Made by a program: the position numbers and the translations under genes
Shown: piece after piece, positions 39,306-49,201 of the stretch
Layout of the letters: each line of letters begins with the position of its first letter
How positions within the stretch are numbered: the stretch's first letter is position 1
NCBI RefSeq assembly: GCF_002836355.1
Contig: NZ_PJCA01000037.1
Coordinates: 164,486 to 228,485, forward strand
Length of the DNA: 64,000 nucleotides
Origin: Moritella sp. Urea-trap-13
GTDB lineage: Bacteria > Pseudomonadota > Gammaproteobacteria > Enterobacterales > Moritellaceae
Direction of reading: 5' to 3'
The notes under the pieces: model-generated
The model's database searches: none
What the model was told of the DNA's origin: nothing
What the model saw: the letters and a program-made list of their open reading frames with translations, nothing else

Positions 39306-40304
39306 TTACATTTCTGGAGTTAATACTTGATAAACATAACCCGGCAGCTCCGTGCTTAGTTTAACCGCAAGTCGCTGTTCTAATAATTGTTCGCTTTGCG
39401 CCGAGATCTTAAATGGCCAGCGTTGATTAGCGATACTCTTACTACCATCCATGACATTCAAGACAATGTTGCCACGTAACCAATACCACGCTTGGTGTTG
39501 CTCTACCGCGCCTTTATCTAAGGTTAAGACTAATTTGTATTGGCTATCATCTTTAAGCTGTACGCCCACTTCAGCAGCGCCGCTTTGCAGGGACAGTAAC
39601 GCTTGCTCATCGGTTGCTGACGTAGCAAAAGATAATGCCGCTAAACGCGTTTTAATCATCCGAGTTAAGGTTTCAACCGAATACTCCACATTGACATCGT
39701 TGCCAGTCACTACACGCAGGTTATTATTATCATTTAAGCGCGTAATTTGACGCTCACGCGCACTTTCTAATGCACTAAGGGCAATCAGTGGGTTTGGTGC
39801 TTGTTGCTCGGCATACTTCACTGCAGCGCTAGTTTGCTCATCTGCAGCACGTATCGATTGCATGAATAATGCCGCGGCAGGCGCCTTCTTCATCACTGCG
39901 AGACTCGACTGCTGACCCGTCTCTGGATCTTGCCAACGCTCAACAATACTGGTGCCTTGTAGCACTTGCTGAGCTTGGGTATTTACAAAGCGTGATAAGG
40001 TTTGCTTGTTATCAACCTGACGAACCGTAGTACCACTAGCATTGCTCTGACTAATACTGGCTTCGCTAAAATCAATACTGTCATCGGCAATCGATACTTC
40101 GAATATCTTGGCTAAATTAGCTAATGCGCGGTTATCGGCAACACTGCTGGTTTTCGCTTGTCCTGAAGCGGTTAAATAAACGTTTTCAGGATAGTTAACA
40201 TCAGCCCCATCTAACCAAGTAGGTCGTTCTGGGGTACTGCTACATGCACTCATCAAGATAGCAGCGGCAGAGATTAAACTGGTCGAAAAAAATTTATTGA
40301 TCAT
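39306..40304 (-). CDS. LPP20-domain lipoprotein, large form
   Basis: A 332-residue lipoprotein: signal peptide with lipobox 'LMSAC' (Cys21), then an LPP20-like domain beginning 'PTWLDGADVNYPENVYLTASG' and including 'ADNRALANLAKIFEVSI', the same core as in the small protein at 42626. The C-terminal 150 residues are unassigned. Last gene of a four-lipoprotein set with lpoB. The role is unknown; the context suggests the cell envelope or peptidoglycan synthesis. Confidence 0.8.
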   Translation of the reverse strand: MINKFFSTSLISAAAILMSACSSTPERPTWLDGADVNYPENVYLTASGQAKTSSVADNRALANLAKIFEVSIADDSIDFSEASISQSNASGTTVRQVDNKQTLSRFVNTQAQQVLQGTSIVERWQDPETGQQSSLAVMKKAPAAALFMQSIRAADEQTSAAVKYAEQQAPNPLIALSALESARERQITRLNDNNNLRVVTGNDVNVEYSVETLTRMIKTRLAALSFATSATDEQALLSLQSGAAEVGVQLKDDSQYKLVLTLDKGAVEQHQAWYWLRGNIVLNVMDGSKSIANQRWPFKISAQSEQLLEQRLAVKLSTELPGYVYQVLTPEM

Positions 40305-40381
40305 GTTGTCGTGTCCTGTAACAAACCGAGACTTAAGCGCCCGCCCATATTTAAATCATTGGGCAAGCAGCTTAGGAATAA

Positions 40382-41959
40382 CTAAGGTGATAAGGGGGTA
40401 TATGCTTTTTTAGCCGCACTCGAATAAAACAGTAAAACGGTTTGCCCTGGTTTTAACAACAAAGGCGCCGCCGCCACAGTAACAGCTGGAAGATGGCCAA
40501 TATTGGTCATCGCGACTGACTCTGGGCTAATCGTATCTGAGTTGATACGATCAGAACTATTAGTATTGGAGCTAATAGCATCTGAGTTGGTAGCAGCATC
40601 CGCTAACGCCGTATTCGACGGCGGTAAACTTAAGCCGTTGTCAGACTCGTCAGCACTATCTGCGATATCATCAGAGATACTCGCCGTGGCATTAATCAAC
40701 ACAGGCGCGACTAACTCAGGTGTCGTTAATACTGGAATTATCGGCGCAACATCGGTAACAGATAAACCTTGGGTTAGGCTCGGTTGCTGTAAATAATAAG
40801 TGCCCGCATCCAGTGTCAAACGTTGAACTTGAATACTGGCCGGTAACATATTCCAACTACGTACATCCGCCATTTCGCTGATCATACTGGTAATATTCAA
40901 TAACAAGGTCGCCAATCCGTCCTCGTCCTTTTTTTGCACTTCGTGTAATGCCGTTTGTTTGATGATAACCCGTGCTAATGCCGCGGCATAAATCGCTGCC
41001 GATTCGGCCTCGAGATCAGCACGAGCTAATAAATTTACATCATCAAAAATTTCAGTTTCAGCAGTTTTTCCTAATACGCTAAAACGCCAAGGTACCGGTT
41101 TGACATAATTCTTGGCATAGTAAGGTAGCGCCAAGGAAATGTTGTAACCCAAACTTGGTGCATATACGCTCATGTATTGCTGTTGCTTTGCCGACACAAC
41201 GCCGCCCCAGTACACCAAAACCAACTGGCTTTTATTACGAGCGAGCGGCTTGACGTCATGACCAAATTTCTGAACATATTTATCATGTTCAGATCTGAGA
41301 CCTAACTGCTTCGACGCGAGCAACAAGCTGTCTTGCAATACCCGCGGTATCGAGGCTTCACTGGTTTGCATTACTTGGTAAGCTTGGCGATAACTGATCA
41401 TGGCGCTATCGGTTTCATCACCGAGCTCATACACCAAACCACCCAAGTAATAACTACTTGATACTAGTCCTGACAGGCCACTTTCCGGTAAGCTTTTGGC
41501 TAATTCTTGCATTTGCAATACTTCAACCCGCGCACCATCAAGATCATCTTCCATCAAGTAAGATAAAATCAATAGTTGCTGTAATAACATCCGTTCACTG
41601 GCGGTACTGGTATAACTGCGTAAGGTTTCATTAACTGTTACCGCACCAATGTTTTCACTAACACTGAGCGCTTGCAGTTGGTTAATTTCCGTTTTCGCGG
41701 CCTGCAATTCATTAATGCCACCAGCAAAATCGCCATTCACAGCACGCAATAAACCGAGTGTGAGTTTATATTGGGCAAGATCGCGCTCCGGGTACTCCCG
41801 TTGCGCAACTTCGGTCAATACTTGACTCGCATTGCCATTATCTAATGTTTGGGCCAAATCATTGAGTTGATGCTGCTGCATTGAACAACCTTGCAATAAA
41901 CTAAACCCAATAACAGCGAGATAACGACGCGAACGTAAAAATGTTAATACAGCTTTCAT
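40382..41959 (-). CDS. COG3014-type envelope lipoprotein
   Basis: A 525-residue lipoprotein starting at the ATG at 41959; a GTG one codon earlier is also possible. The lipobox is 'SLLQGC' (Cys25). The N-terminal half looks like helical repeats of TPR type ('AKTEINQLQALSV', 'YYLGGLVYELGDETDSAMISYRQAY'). A tail of about 100 Ser/Ala/Asp-rich residues precedes a short conserved end 'KPGQTVLLFYSS'. I recognise it as a protein that travels with LpoB and LPP20 lipoproteins but know no biochemical function. Confidence 0.72.
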   Translation of the reverse strand: MKAVLTFLRSRRYLAVIGFSLLQGCSMQQHQLNDLAQTLDNGNASQVLTEVAQREYPERDLAQYKLTLGLLRAVNGDFAGGINELQAAKTEINQLQALSVSENIGAVTVNETLRSYTSTASERMLLQQLLILSYLMEDDLDGARVEVLQMQELAKSLPESGLSGLVSSSYYLGGLVYELGDETDSAMISYRQAYQVMQTSEASIPRVLQDSLLLASKQLGLRSEHDKYVQKFGHDVKPLARNKSQLVLVYWGGVVSAKQQQYMSVYAPSLGYNISLALPYYAKNYVKPVPWRFSVLGKTAETEIFDDVNLLARADLEAESAAIYAAALARVIIKQTALHEVQKKDEDGLATLLLNITSMISEMADVRSWNMLPASIQVQRLTLDAGTYYLQQPSLTQGLSVTDVAPIIPVLTTPELVAPVLINATASISDDIADSADESDNGLSLPPSNTALADAATNSDAISSNTNSSDRINSDTISPESVAMTNIGHLPAVTVAAAPLLLKPGQTVLLFYSSAAKKAYTPLSP

Positions 41960-41968
41960 CACAACCTA

Positions 41969-42571
41969 TTAATAACGTAGTTTACCGTTAGACACTAATT
42001 TCTTCAGTTTCTTCTGACCTACCCATACCTTGCGATTATCCGCTAGGCTAATGAGGCTTAAATCAACTTGGTAATAACGTACTTGTTCGCTATCTGCAGT
42101 ATCAATAATGGTATTGATCTGACCTTTCAGAATAAAGTCAGCGCCTTGTTCTTGGCCTGCTGCATTACGGGTTGATTCAGTGGCATTTAAGTCTTGGTCA
42201 ATACGCTCTTCACGGATCTCCGAACGCTCGTCACTTGATGCGACAAACTCAACTTGGCCGCTATTAATTAGCTCGCGTTCCATTTCATTCACAAAGGTTT
42301 TGGTATTGATGTGTTCATGGCTTAAGTTACGCACGGTGCCGACGATAACGGACGGTGATTGACCAGTTTTTGCGGTGAACTTGTTATACCAAGGACGTGC
42401 TAACACATCACTGATCATTTCTTGCGCTACCATTTGTGAGTCAGTGTCGTTCCACGCGCCGCTTAAATCTACCGTTTGACCAGCATCAACACGCTCAACA
42501 GAAGTACTACAACCAGCTAATAACGTCGAGACTAAAACCGAACCTAATACTAATTTTAACAACTTATTCAT
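41969..42571 (-). CDS. lpoB: Penicillin-binding protein activator LpoB
   Basis: An outer-membrane lipoprotein that, in E. coli, reaches through the peptidoglycan to activate PBP1b. 200 residues, lipobox 'LLAGC' (Cys21). The globular domain has 'MISDVLARPWYNKFTAKTG', 'IVGTVRNLSHEHINT', 'ADFILKGQINTI' and 'YYQVDLSLISLADNRKVW', all family-typical. The disordered linker after the lipid anchor is much shorter than in E. coli. A good AAGGA ribosome-binding site precedes the ATG. Confidence 0.92.
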   Translation of the reverse strand: MNKLLKLVLGSVLVSTLLAGCSTSVERVDAGQTVDLSGAWNDTDSQMVAQEMISDVLARPWYNKFTAKTGQSPSVIVGTVRNLSHEHINTKTFVNEMERELINSGQVEFVASSDERSEIREERIDQDLNATESTRNAAGQEQGADFILKGQINTIIDTADSEQVRYYQVDLSLISLADNRKVWVGQKKLKKLVSNGKLRY

Positions 42572-42625
42572 TGATAATTTCCTTTCTTAAATTTAATACA
42601 ATTAACAAATACTTATTCAATAAGA

Positions 42626-43117
42626 TCACGGCTGTGGTGTTAACGCCGTCGCACGTTTAATTGCAGCGTCCAAATCAGACAGGTCTAATTCAGCAAAGGC
42701 ATAGATATCGCCATTATCTGGATTTTTCCAACGACCAATAATTCTGACGCCATTCAACGCAAGTTTGGTTTTTGATTTAATTTCACGTTCAACATTGGCA
42801 CTGACTTCGCCATTTGCTGCCGCCGTATAATCGGCCTGCATCGCATCAACAGAGATTGCGAGGATACGCGCAACTTCAGCACGAGCACGATTATCAGCGA
42901 CAGATTTTTGTAAGGATTGGTCAGCGATGCCATTTGACATGCCCACACCGTGTAATAAACGCCCAGAATCGTTATCAACGGTTTGCGTACCGATATTCAC
43001 CCAATCCGGTGCGCCACTAATGTCCAGATCACTATCAATGTTAGTTTGACTCGAACATGCTGATAATAAAGCCATTATACCCGCTGCCACGGTCATTTTT
43101 AATGCTGCAACTCTCAT
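42626..43117 (-). CDS. LPP20-domain lipoprotein, small form
   Basis: 163 residues starting at the ATG at 43117 (AGGGA upstream); an in-frame ATG at 43147 would spoil the signal peptide. Lipobox 'LLSAC' (Cys21), then an LPP20 domain with 'APDWVNIG' and 'VADNRARAEVARILAISVDAM'. First gene of the lipoprotein set, 55 bases before lpoB. The two LPP20 proteins of this operon are paralogous in their first 100 residues. Confidence 0.82.
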   Translation of the reverse strand: MRVAALKMTVAAGIMALLSACSSQTNIDSDLDISGAPDWVNIGTQTVDNDSGRLLHGVGMSNGIADQSLQKSVADNRARAEVARILAISVDAMQADYTAAANGEVSANVEREIKSKTKLALNGVRIIGRWKNPDNGDIYAFAELDLSDLDAAIKRATALTPQP

Positions 43118-43213
43118 AATTAATCTATCCCTAAAAAGTGTTAACATAATATATCGTATTATAATTCAAAATAGTATATTGCTAAATATGCTCGCGCCAC
43201 CTAATCGCAGTTA

Positions 43214-43248
43214 TAAAAAAACCAGACTACCTACCGATAGTCTGGTTT
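43214..43248 (-). terminator. Terminator of tsaD
   Basis: An 11-bp stem (43219-43229 with 43238-43248) followed on the minus strand by a run of T's, 62 bases after the tsaD stop. Confidence 0.88.
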
Positions 43249-43309
43249 ATGTTGTTCACATTTACCCATATTGGTAGATATGACAACTAAAAAATCAAAT
43301 AGTTATGAC

Positions 43310-44353
43310 TTATATCGCATCCATTTGATCTAATGGCCAACGTGGTCGCGCGTTGATCTCTAAGCTGTCATCACCACCGTGACGTAAACGCTGCAGACCG
43401 GCATAAGCGATCATCGCGCCATTGTCGGTGCAGAACTCAATACGCGGATAGAAAACTTCACCGTTTTGCTTCACCATCATTTCCGCTAATTTGATGCGCA
43501 AGTATTTATTCGCGCTCACACCACCAGCAACAACCAGACGTCGAATGCCAGTTTCTTTGATTGCTCGTCTTAGTTTAATGGAAATGGTATCAACCACAGC
43601 GTCTTGGAATGCAAACGCGATATCGGCACGAGTTTGCTCATCAATACCATCTGCACCTGCGTCTTCTGCTAGTTTTCTTTCTTTAGCAATAGTATTCGCT
43701 GCAAATGTCTTTAAGCCTGAGAAACTAAAATCTAAACCAGGGCGATCTGTCATTGGACGCGGGAACTTATAACGCCCTGCTACACCATTATCAGCCAATG
43801 CCGATAAGCGTGGTCCACCTGGGTAATCTAAACCCAGCAGTTTCGCTGTTTTATCAAATGCTTCACCAGCCGCGTCATCAACTGACTCGCCTAACAAAGT
43901 ATATTGACCAAGACCATCAACACGAACTATTTGCGTGTGACCGCCCGATACCAACATTGCTAAGAAAGGAAAGTCTGGCGTTTCCTCCTCTAACATCGGC
44001 GCTAACATATGACCTTCCATATGGTTAATACCTAATGCCGGAACATCCCATGCATAAGCGAGACTACGACCAACCGTTGCTCCCACCATTAACGCACCGA
44101 CTAAACCAGGGCCCGTGGTATAAGCAATTCCGTCAATATCATCTTTCGTACAACCCGCTTCTACTAATGCGGCTTTAATCAGTGGAATAATTTTACGCAC
44201 ATGATCACGTGACGCTAATTCCGGTACTACACCGCCATAATCGGCATGCAGTTTTACTTGGCTATAAAGTTGATGAGCCATTAGCCCTTGTTCATCACAA
44301 TAAATTGCAATGCCGGTCTCATCACATGATGTTTCTATTCCTATTACGCGCAT
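43310..44353 (-). CDS. tsaD: tRNA N6-threonylcarbamoyladenosine synthase subunit TsaD
   Basis: With TsaB, TsaC and TsaE it makes the t6A37 modification on ANN-decoding tRNAs. 347 residues from the ATG at 44353, the conserved '[14 protein letters not shown]' start; an ATG three codons earlier sits on top of the ribosome-binding site. The metal ligands are in '[11 protein letters not shown]' (HxxxH). 'LVSGGHTQ', '[10 protein letters not shown]' and '[14 protein letters not shown]' are ASKHA-fold nucleotide-binding stretches. Divergent from rpsU, the arrangement of E. coli. Confidence 0.97.
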   Translation of the reverse strand: MRVIGIETSCDETGIAIYCDEQGLMAHQLYSQVKLHADYGGVVPELASRDHVRKIIPLIKAALVEAGCTKDDIDGIAYTTGPGLVGALMVGATVGRSLAYAWDVPALGINHMEGHMLAPMLEEETPDFPFLAMLVSGGHTQIVRVDGLGQYTLLGESVDDAAGEAFDKTAKLLGLDYPGGPRLSALADNGVAGRYKFPRPMTDRPGLDFSFSGLKTFAANTIAKERKLAEDAGADGIDEQTRADIAFAFQDAVVDTISIKLRRAIKETGIRRLVVAGGVSANKYLRIKLAEMMVKQNGEVFYPRIEFCTDNGAMIAYAGLQRLRHGGDDSLEINARPRWPLDQMDAI

Positions 44354-44493
44354 TTTATTCATTCACCTTAAACATGACTCGACAATAGTACCTGTGCAAC
44401 GTCTTTTTCTCCAGCGCCAAATGATGCTTATTTCCCTAACACCAAGTTATTAGTCTTTACATGTAATCGGGTTTTAGAGTACAATTCGACACC

Positions 44494-44562
44494 ATTTTTA
44501 TAGTATTACTATAAAAATATTTTTAGGTTCCAGATAACTTGGAACCATTTAACCTATAGGTT
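44494..44562 (+). promoter_or_regulatory. Structured leader of rpsU: three palindromes in a row
   Basis: Perfect inverted repeats at 44494-44518 (11-bp arms, loop ATT), 44526-44546 (GGTTCCA-N7-TGGAACC) and 44551-44562 (AACCTATAGGTT), ending 10 bases before the rpsU start and touching its ribosome-binding site. Candidate site for translational feedback or transcript control. Confidence 0.6.
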
Positions 44563-44572
44563 GGAAGCAAAC

Positions 44573-44788
44573 ATGCCAGTAATTAAAGTACGTGAAAACG
44601 AACCGTTTGACGTTGCTCTACGTCGTTTCAAACGCTCTTGCGAAAAAGCAGGTATCTTATCTGAAGTACGTCGTCGTGAGCATTACGAAAAACCTACTAC
44701 AGTTCGTAAACGTGCTAAAGCAGCAGCATCTAAGCGTCTAGCTAAGAAACTGTCTCGTGAAAATGCACGTCGCGTACGTTTATACTAA
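44573..44788 (+). CDS. rpsU: 30S ribosomal protein S21
   Basis: A 71-residue basic protein of the small subunit, needed for efficient initiation. It begins '[20 protein letters not shown]' and ends '[10 protein letters not shown]', nearly identical to the E. coli protein. A TTG in frame at 44561 has no role; GGAAG precedes the ATG at 44573. First gene of the rpsU-dnaG-rpoD macromolecular-synthesis operon. Confidence 0.99.
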   Translation: MPVIKVRENEPFDVALRRFKRSCEKAGILSEVRRREHYEKPTTVRKRAKAAASKRLAKKLSRENARRVRLY

Positions 44789-44874
44789 TCCCAGATTAGT
44801 ATAACTACTGTATGCATTTAGGCTTATCCCACTGAGCAAGTCGCTGACTTAATCTACTGAAGATAACGCCTATG

Positions 44875-44911
44875 AACAAGCCGTGAACTCCTAGAGTCAC
44901 GGCTTGTTTGC
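44875..44911 (+). terminator. Hairpin between rpsU and dnaG
   Basis: A stem of about 15 bp with a single bulged A (44875-44890 with 44894-44908), loop CTA and a short T-run. It corresponds in place to the partial terminator of the E. coli operon that keeps primase low relative to S21. Confidence 0.85.
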
Positions 44912-45057
44912 TTTCAGGACTCATAAAACTGATAATCCTAATCGTATAACGATGCCAGTACATAACTGATTTACCCACACTAGAGTCATTTATTTACTGT
45001 AATTGTCCTTACTATTGTTAATAGTTAATCATCCTCACACTCATTAATTAGGTACAT

Positions 45058-46797
45058 ATGGCCGGTAGAATACCTCGCGACTTTATCGATGGCTTGATAG
45101 GTCGCGCTGATATCGTTGATATCGTTGAAAAACGCGTAAAGCTTAAAAAAGCAGGTAAAAACTACCAGGCTTGCTGCCCGTTCCATAATGAGAAAAGCCC
45201 TTCTTTTACCGTCAGCCAAGATAAGCAGTTCTATCATTGCTTTGGTTGTGGTGCGCACGGTAACGCCATTGGTTTTTTAATGGAATACGACAACCTTGAG
45301 TTTGTCGAAGCGATTGAAGATCTAGCGGGCTTTTACGGTGTTACTGTTCCCAGAGAAGAAGGTGGCAATAATAACGGCCCGACAGCACCCGAGCGTAAAG
45401 ATTATTATGAACTACTCGAAAGTGTCACGCGCTTTTATCAATATCAATTAAAAGAGCATCCAAACAAAAAAGTTGTTAACGACTATCTAAAACAACGTGG
45501 TTTGACTGCAGAAGTGATTGCTAAATACGGCATTGGTTACGCTGCCCCAGGTTGGGATAACGTCTTAAAACGCTTTGGCCGTGACAAACATACCGAAGAA
45601 CAGCTGCTCACCACAGGTGTATTGACCGAGAACGAAAATCAATCTCGTCGTTACGATCGTTTTCGTGAACGCGTGATGTTTCCGATCCGCGATAAGCGGG
45701 GCCGGGTGATTGGTTATGGTGGTCGAGTACTTACCGATGAAAAACCCAAATACCTGAACTCGCCGGAAACACCGATTTTCCATAAAGGTAAAGAGCTTTA
45801 TGGCTTATACGAAGTACGCCAAGCATATAAAGAAATACCACAAATTGTCGTGGTTGAAGGTTATATGGACGTCGTGGCATTGGCGCAGTTCGGCATTGAT
45901 TATGCTGTAGCGTCACTAGGTACTTCAACGTCTGGCGATCAGATGCAGACTTTGTTCCGCAATACCAATCAAGTAATTTGTTGTTACGACGGCGATAAAG
46001 CCGGTCGTGATGCAGCTTGGCGCGCACTGGAAAATGCCTTGCCGCAATTACGTGATGGTAAAGAACTCAACTTTGTATTTTTACCCGATGGCGAAGACCC
46101 TGATTCACTGGTCCGCAACCAAGGTAAAGAAGCACTTGAGCAACTGTTTAAAGATGCGCAAACCTTACCCGATTTTCTATTTGCGCGTTTAAGTCAAGAT
46201 ATTGAAACTCATACTGATGCCGGACGCAGTAAATTAGCCAGCCAAGCCAAACCGCTGATTGAAAAAATGCCTGATGGTTTCTACCGTGGCATCGTATTGA
46301 AAAAACTGGCGCGTTTCTTAGGCTGGGACGAAACCAAGCTAAATAAACTGTTTGCAACCGTAGCAACGACGAAACCAACTAAAAAAGCGATGCAAATAAC
46401 ACCGATACGTCGTGCGATTGGTTTATTATTGCAAAATCCGCACATTGGTTTTAACCTACCAATATTCGATGATTTACCGCAATTAAAATTACCTGGCATC
46501 AATATTTTATTAAAATTGTTAGCACAAACAAACAGTAGCGATCAAATAAGTACAGCACAATTATTAGAATATTGGCGTGATACCCCAGAGCAGAAAGCAC
46601 TGATAAAACTGGCGGTTTGGGATCATGGCGCAGATGACGCGGTTGAAGCTGAGTTTTTCGATACTTTATTTGTTCTTTCGACGCAAGTCATCGAACAACG
46701 TTTCGGTGAGCTACAATTAAAAATAGCGCAAGGTGGTCTGACTAAATCTGAGCGTTTGGAGTATAAAAGCATTTTAGATGAATTAAAATCATCATAA
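45058..46797 (+). CDS. dnaG: DNA primase
   Basis: Makes RNA primers at the replication fork. 579 residues. The N-terminal zinc-binding domain has the CHC2 ligands in 'CCPFHNEKSPSF' and 'FYHCFGCGAHGNAIGF'. The catalytic RNA-polymerase core with TOPRIM fold includes 'VVEGYMDVVALAQFG' and 'CYDGDKAGRDAAWRAL'. A C-terminal DnaB-interacting domain (about 440-579) is present. No good ribosome-binding site precedes the ATG ('GGTACAT' only), which fits the known low expression of primase. Confidence 0.98.
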   Translation: MAGRIPRDFIDGLIGRADIVDIVEKRVKLKKAGKNYQACCPFHNEKSPSFTVSQDKQFYHCFGCGAHGNAIGFLMEYDNLEFVEAIEDLAGFYGVTVPREEGGNNNGPTAPERKDYYELLESVTRFYQYQLKEHPNKKVVNDYLKQRGLTAEVIAKYGIGYAAPGWDNVLKRFGRDKHTEEQLLTTGVLTENENQSRRYDRFRERVMFPIRDKRGRVIGYGGRVLTDEKPKYLNSPETPIFHKGKELYGLYEVRQAYKEIPQIVVVEGYMDVVALAQFGIDYAVASLGTSTSGDQMQTLFRNTNQVICCYDGDKAGRDAAWRALENALPQLRDGKELNFVFLPDGEDPDSLVRNQGKEALEQLFKDAQTLPDFLFARLSQDIETHTDAGRSKLASQAKPLIEKMPDGFYRGIVLKKLARFLGWDETKLNKLFATVATTKPTKKAMQITPIRRAIGLLLQNPHIGFNLPIFDDLPQLKLPGINILLKLLAQTNSSDQISTAQLLEYWRDTPEQKALIKLAVWDHGADDAVEAEFFDTLFVLSTQVIEQRFGELQLKIAQGGLTKSERLEYKSILDELKSS

Positions 46798-46893
46798 TGG
46801 CTTGAAATATGATTCATTAAGCCCCATTTAAGATCTAACAAAAAGAGCCGAATTAAATCGGTTCAGAACGCTGAGTTGAAAGTTTTCGCCTAA

Positions 46894-46914
46894 TATAACG
46901 TGATAAGCGTTATA
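46894..46914 (+). promoter_or_regulatory. Inverted repeat at a candidate rpoD promoter
   Basis: TATAACG-N7-CGTTATA, with a TATAAT (-10-like) at 46911-46916 in its right arm, in the 249-base dnaG-rpoD gap. The overlap suggests a promoter under repression, but no matching -35 was found. Confidence 0.4.
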
Positions 46915-47046
46915 ATTATGCGCATTTTGACCACAATAATTATACCAATAAGTAGAAAAAAGCACCGTTTAGCACTATACTGCTTTGTTTGCGCAGTGCT
47001 TTTGCGTCTGTATCTTTGAACCACGTCACCGGAGTGGAAGTATTCT

Positions 47047-48876
47047 ATGGAATCCCCTCAATCACAATTAAAACTTCTTGTAGCTAAAGGTAAAGAACAA
47101 GGTTACCTGACCTATGCCGAAGTAAATGATCATTTACCACAAGATATTGTGGATTCAGATCAGGTTGAAGATATTATTCAAATGATCAATGACATGGGTA
47201 TTCAAGTGCTAGAAACAGCACCTGATGCAGATGACCTATTGATGGCAGAAAATACCACTGCACCTGATGACGATGCCGCAGAAGCCGCAGCCGCAGCGCT
47301 TGCTTCTGTAGAATCTGAAATCGGTCGTACTACCGATCCAGTACGCATGTACATGCGTGAGATGGGTACTGTTGAGCTATTGACTCGTGAAGGCGAGATC
47401 AAAATTGCTAAACGTATTGAAGAAGGTATCTACGCGGTACAAACTGCCGTAGCTGAATATCCAGAAGCAATTAACTCGTTGTTAGCGCAATACGACAAGT
47501 TCCTTGCTGAAGAAGCACGCTTAAGCGACATCATCACTGGTTTCATCGATCCCAACGCGGACGATGTAGCACCCACAGCAACGCATATCGGTTCTGAACT
47601 ACCAAGTAAAGAGCTTGAATCTGACGACGCTGATGATGACGAAGATGAGGAAGAGGTTAACAAAGGCCCCGATCCTGAAGAAGCAGCTGAAAAATTTGCC
47701 GAACTACGTAAACTCCACACAGCATTACTAAAAGGCATTAAAGAAGACGGTTTAGAACACCCGAAAACTCGCCTACACGTTGAAATGCTAGGTGAAGTAT
47801 TCCGTACTTTCCGTCTGATCCCAAAACAGTTTGATCGCATTGTAAATAACATGCGTGACATGATGGATCACGTACGTGTGCAAGAACGTCTTGTAATCAA
47901 GATGTGTGTTGAACAATGCAAAATGCCAAAAGCAGCGTTCGTTGAAGCATTTGCTGGTAACGAAACTGACGGCACTTGGTTTGAAAAAGCACAACAATCA
48001 ACAGCACCTTATGCGCAAGCATTACAACGTATCGATTTTGACGTACGTCGCTGTATTAACAAATTAAAGTTAGTAGAAAATACGACTGGTCTGACTATAT
48101 CTCAGATTAAAAACATCAACCGTCGTATGAGTATTGGTGAAGCGAAAGCCCGCCGAGCGAAAAAAGAAATGGTTGAAGCGAATTTACGTCTCGTAATTTC
48201 GATTGCCAAAAAATACACTAACCGTGGTCTACAGTTCCTAGATTTAATCCAGGAAGGTAACATCGGTCTGATGAAAGCCGTAGATAAGTTTGAATACCGT
48301 CGTGGTTACAAATTCTCAACTTACGCTACATGGTGGATCCGTCAGGCAATCACGCGTTCTATTGCTGACCAAGCACGTACAATCCGTATCCCAGTGCATA
48401 TGATTGAAACAATCAATAAACTGAATCGTATCTCGCGTCAAATGTTGCAAGAGATGGGCCGTGAAGCGACGCCAGAAGAATTGGCTGAGCGCATGATGAT
48501 GCCAGAAGATCGTATTCGTAAAGTATTGAAGATTGCTAAAGAGCCAATCTCAATGGAAACTCCTATCGGTGATGATGAAGATTCTCACTTAGGCGATTTC
48601 ATTGAAGATACAACGCTTTCTTTACCAGTTGACGCTGCTACAAAAGATAGCCTTAAAGGCGCGACAGACGACGTTCTAGCAGGCCTAACAGCCCGTGAAG
48701 CGAAAGTACTGCGTATGCGTTTTGGTATCGATATGAATACCGATCACACACTTGAAGAAGTGGGTAAACAGTTCGATGTAACGCGTGAGCGTATCCGTCA
48801 GATTGAAGCGAAGGCATTACGTAAATTACGTCATCCTAGCCGCAGCGAACAGCTACGTAGCTTCTTAGACGAGTAA
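47047..48876 (+). CDS. rpoD: RNA polymerase sigma factor RpoD (sigma-70)
   Basis: The housekeeping sigma factor, 609 residues. Region 1.1 is at the N-terminus; region 1.2 has '[21 protein letters not shown]'; an acidic non-conserved insert (about 180-215, with an Asp/Glu run) is followed by region 2 ('[24 protein letters not shown]'), region 3 and region 4, whose -35-binding helix is '[20 protein letters not shown]'. Last gene of the operon. Confidence 0.99.
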   Translation: MESPQSQLKLLVAKGKEQGYLTYAEVNDHLPQDIVDSDQVEDIIQMINDMGIQVLETAPDADDLLMAENTTAPDDDAAEAAAAALASVESEIGRTTDPVRMYMREMGTVELLTREGEIKIAKRIEEGIYAVQTAVAEYPEAINSLLAQYDKFLAEEARLSDIITGFIDPNADDVAPTATHIGSELPSKELESDDADDDEDEEEVNKGPDPEEAAEKFAELRKLHTALLKGIKEDGLEHPKTRLHVEMLGEVFRTFRLIPKQFDRIVNNMRDMMDHVRVQERLVIKMCVEQCKMPKAAFVEAFAGNETDGTWFEKAQQSTAPYAQALQRIDFDVRRCINKLKLVENTTGLTISQIKNINRRMSIGEAKARRAKKEMVEANLRLVISIAKKYTNRGLQFLDLIQEGNIGLMKAVDKFEYRRGYKFSTYATWWIRQAITRSIADQARTIRIPVHMIETINKLNRISRQMLQEMGREATPEELAERMMMPEDRIRKVLKIAKEPISMETPIGDDEDSHLGDFIEDTTLSLPVDAATKDSLKGATDDVLAGLTAREAKVLRMRFGIDMNTDHTLEEVGKQFDVTRERIRQIEAKALRKLRHPSRSEQLRSFLDE

Positions 48877-48895
48877 TTGAATAGTTAGATACTCT

Positions 48896-48928
48896 TAAAC
48901 ACCTGATGGCAACATCAGGTGTTTTTTT
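48896..48928 (+). terminator. Terminator of rpoD (first copy of a duplicated element)
   Basis: A perfect 12-bp stem (48897-48908 with 48913-48924), loop GCAA and seven T's. The 38 bases 48898-48935 recur at 49202-49239 with one change. Confidence 0.95.
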
Positions 48929-49047
48929 ATGTCTGAAATAAGGTTCATAATTAGCAGCCCATTTATCAACCGCAACAGAACACCTACTACCTTCGATGAA
49001 TAATTGAGCAGTTAGCTGGTTACTTGTCTAAGTTATTGAATATGACC

Positions 49048-49076
49048 TAGACACGCAGAAACTATGCTTATATACT
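49048..49076 (+). promoter_or_regulatory. Promoter of the tRNA gene
   Basis: TAGACA (49048-49053) and TATACT (49071-49076), each five of six bases from the sigma-70 consensus, spaced by 17 bases. Predicted start near 49083, giving a leader of about 34 bases. Confidence 0.65.
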
Positions 49077-49116
49077 TTCTGCATCTTAAAGCGTCGTAAG
49101 AACGTTTGAAAGATCA

Positions 49117-49193
49117 GGGCCCTTAGCTCAGTTGGTTAGAGCATCCGACTCATAATCGGCAGGTCCCCAGTTCAAGTCTGGGAGGGCCCACCA
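49117..49193 (+). tRNA. tRNA with CAU anticodon, Ile2 type
   Basis: A 77-base gene including an encoded CCA. Acceptor stem GGGCCCT/AGGGCCC, D-loop 'AGCTCAGTTGGTTAGAGC', anticodon loop CTCATAA, T-arm CCCAG-TTCAAGT-CTGGG. The CAU anticodon could mean elongator Met, but the acceptor C4-G69 and C5-G68 pairs and overall likeness to E. coli ileX, which also lies just after rpoD, favour the isoleucine tRNA whose C34 is modified to lysidine by TilS and reads AUA. Automatic annotation might call it tRNA-Met. The outermost anticodon-stem pair is a T-C mismatch. Confidence 0.93.
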
Positions 49194-49201
49194 AATTTTA
49201 G

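Noticed and set aside
49117..49193. Assignment as elongator tRNA-Met
   Set aside because: The acceptor stem and position after rpoD fit the lysidine-type tRNA-Ile2 better, although the CAU anticodon alone cannot decide.
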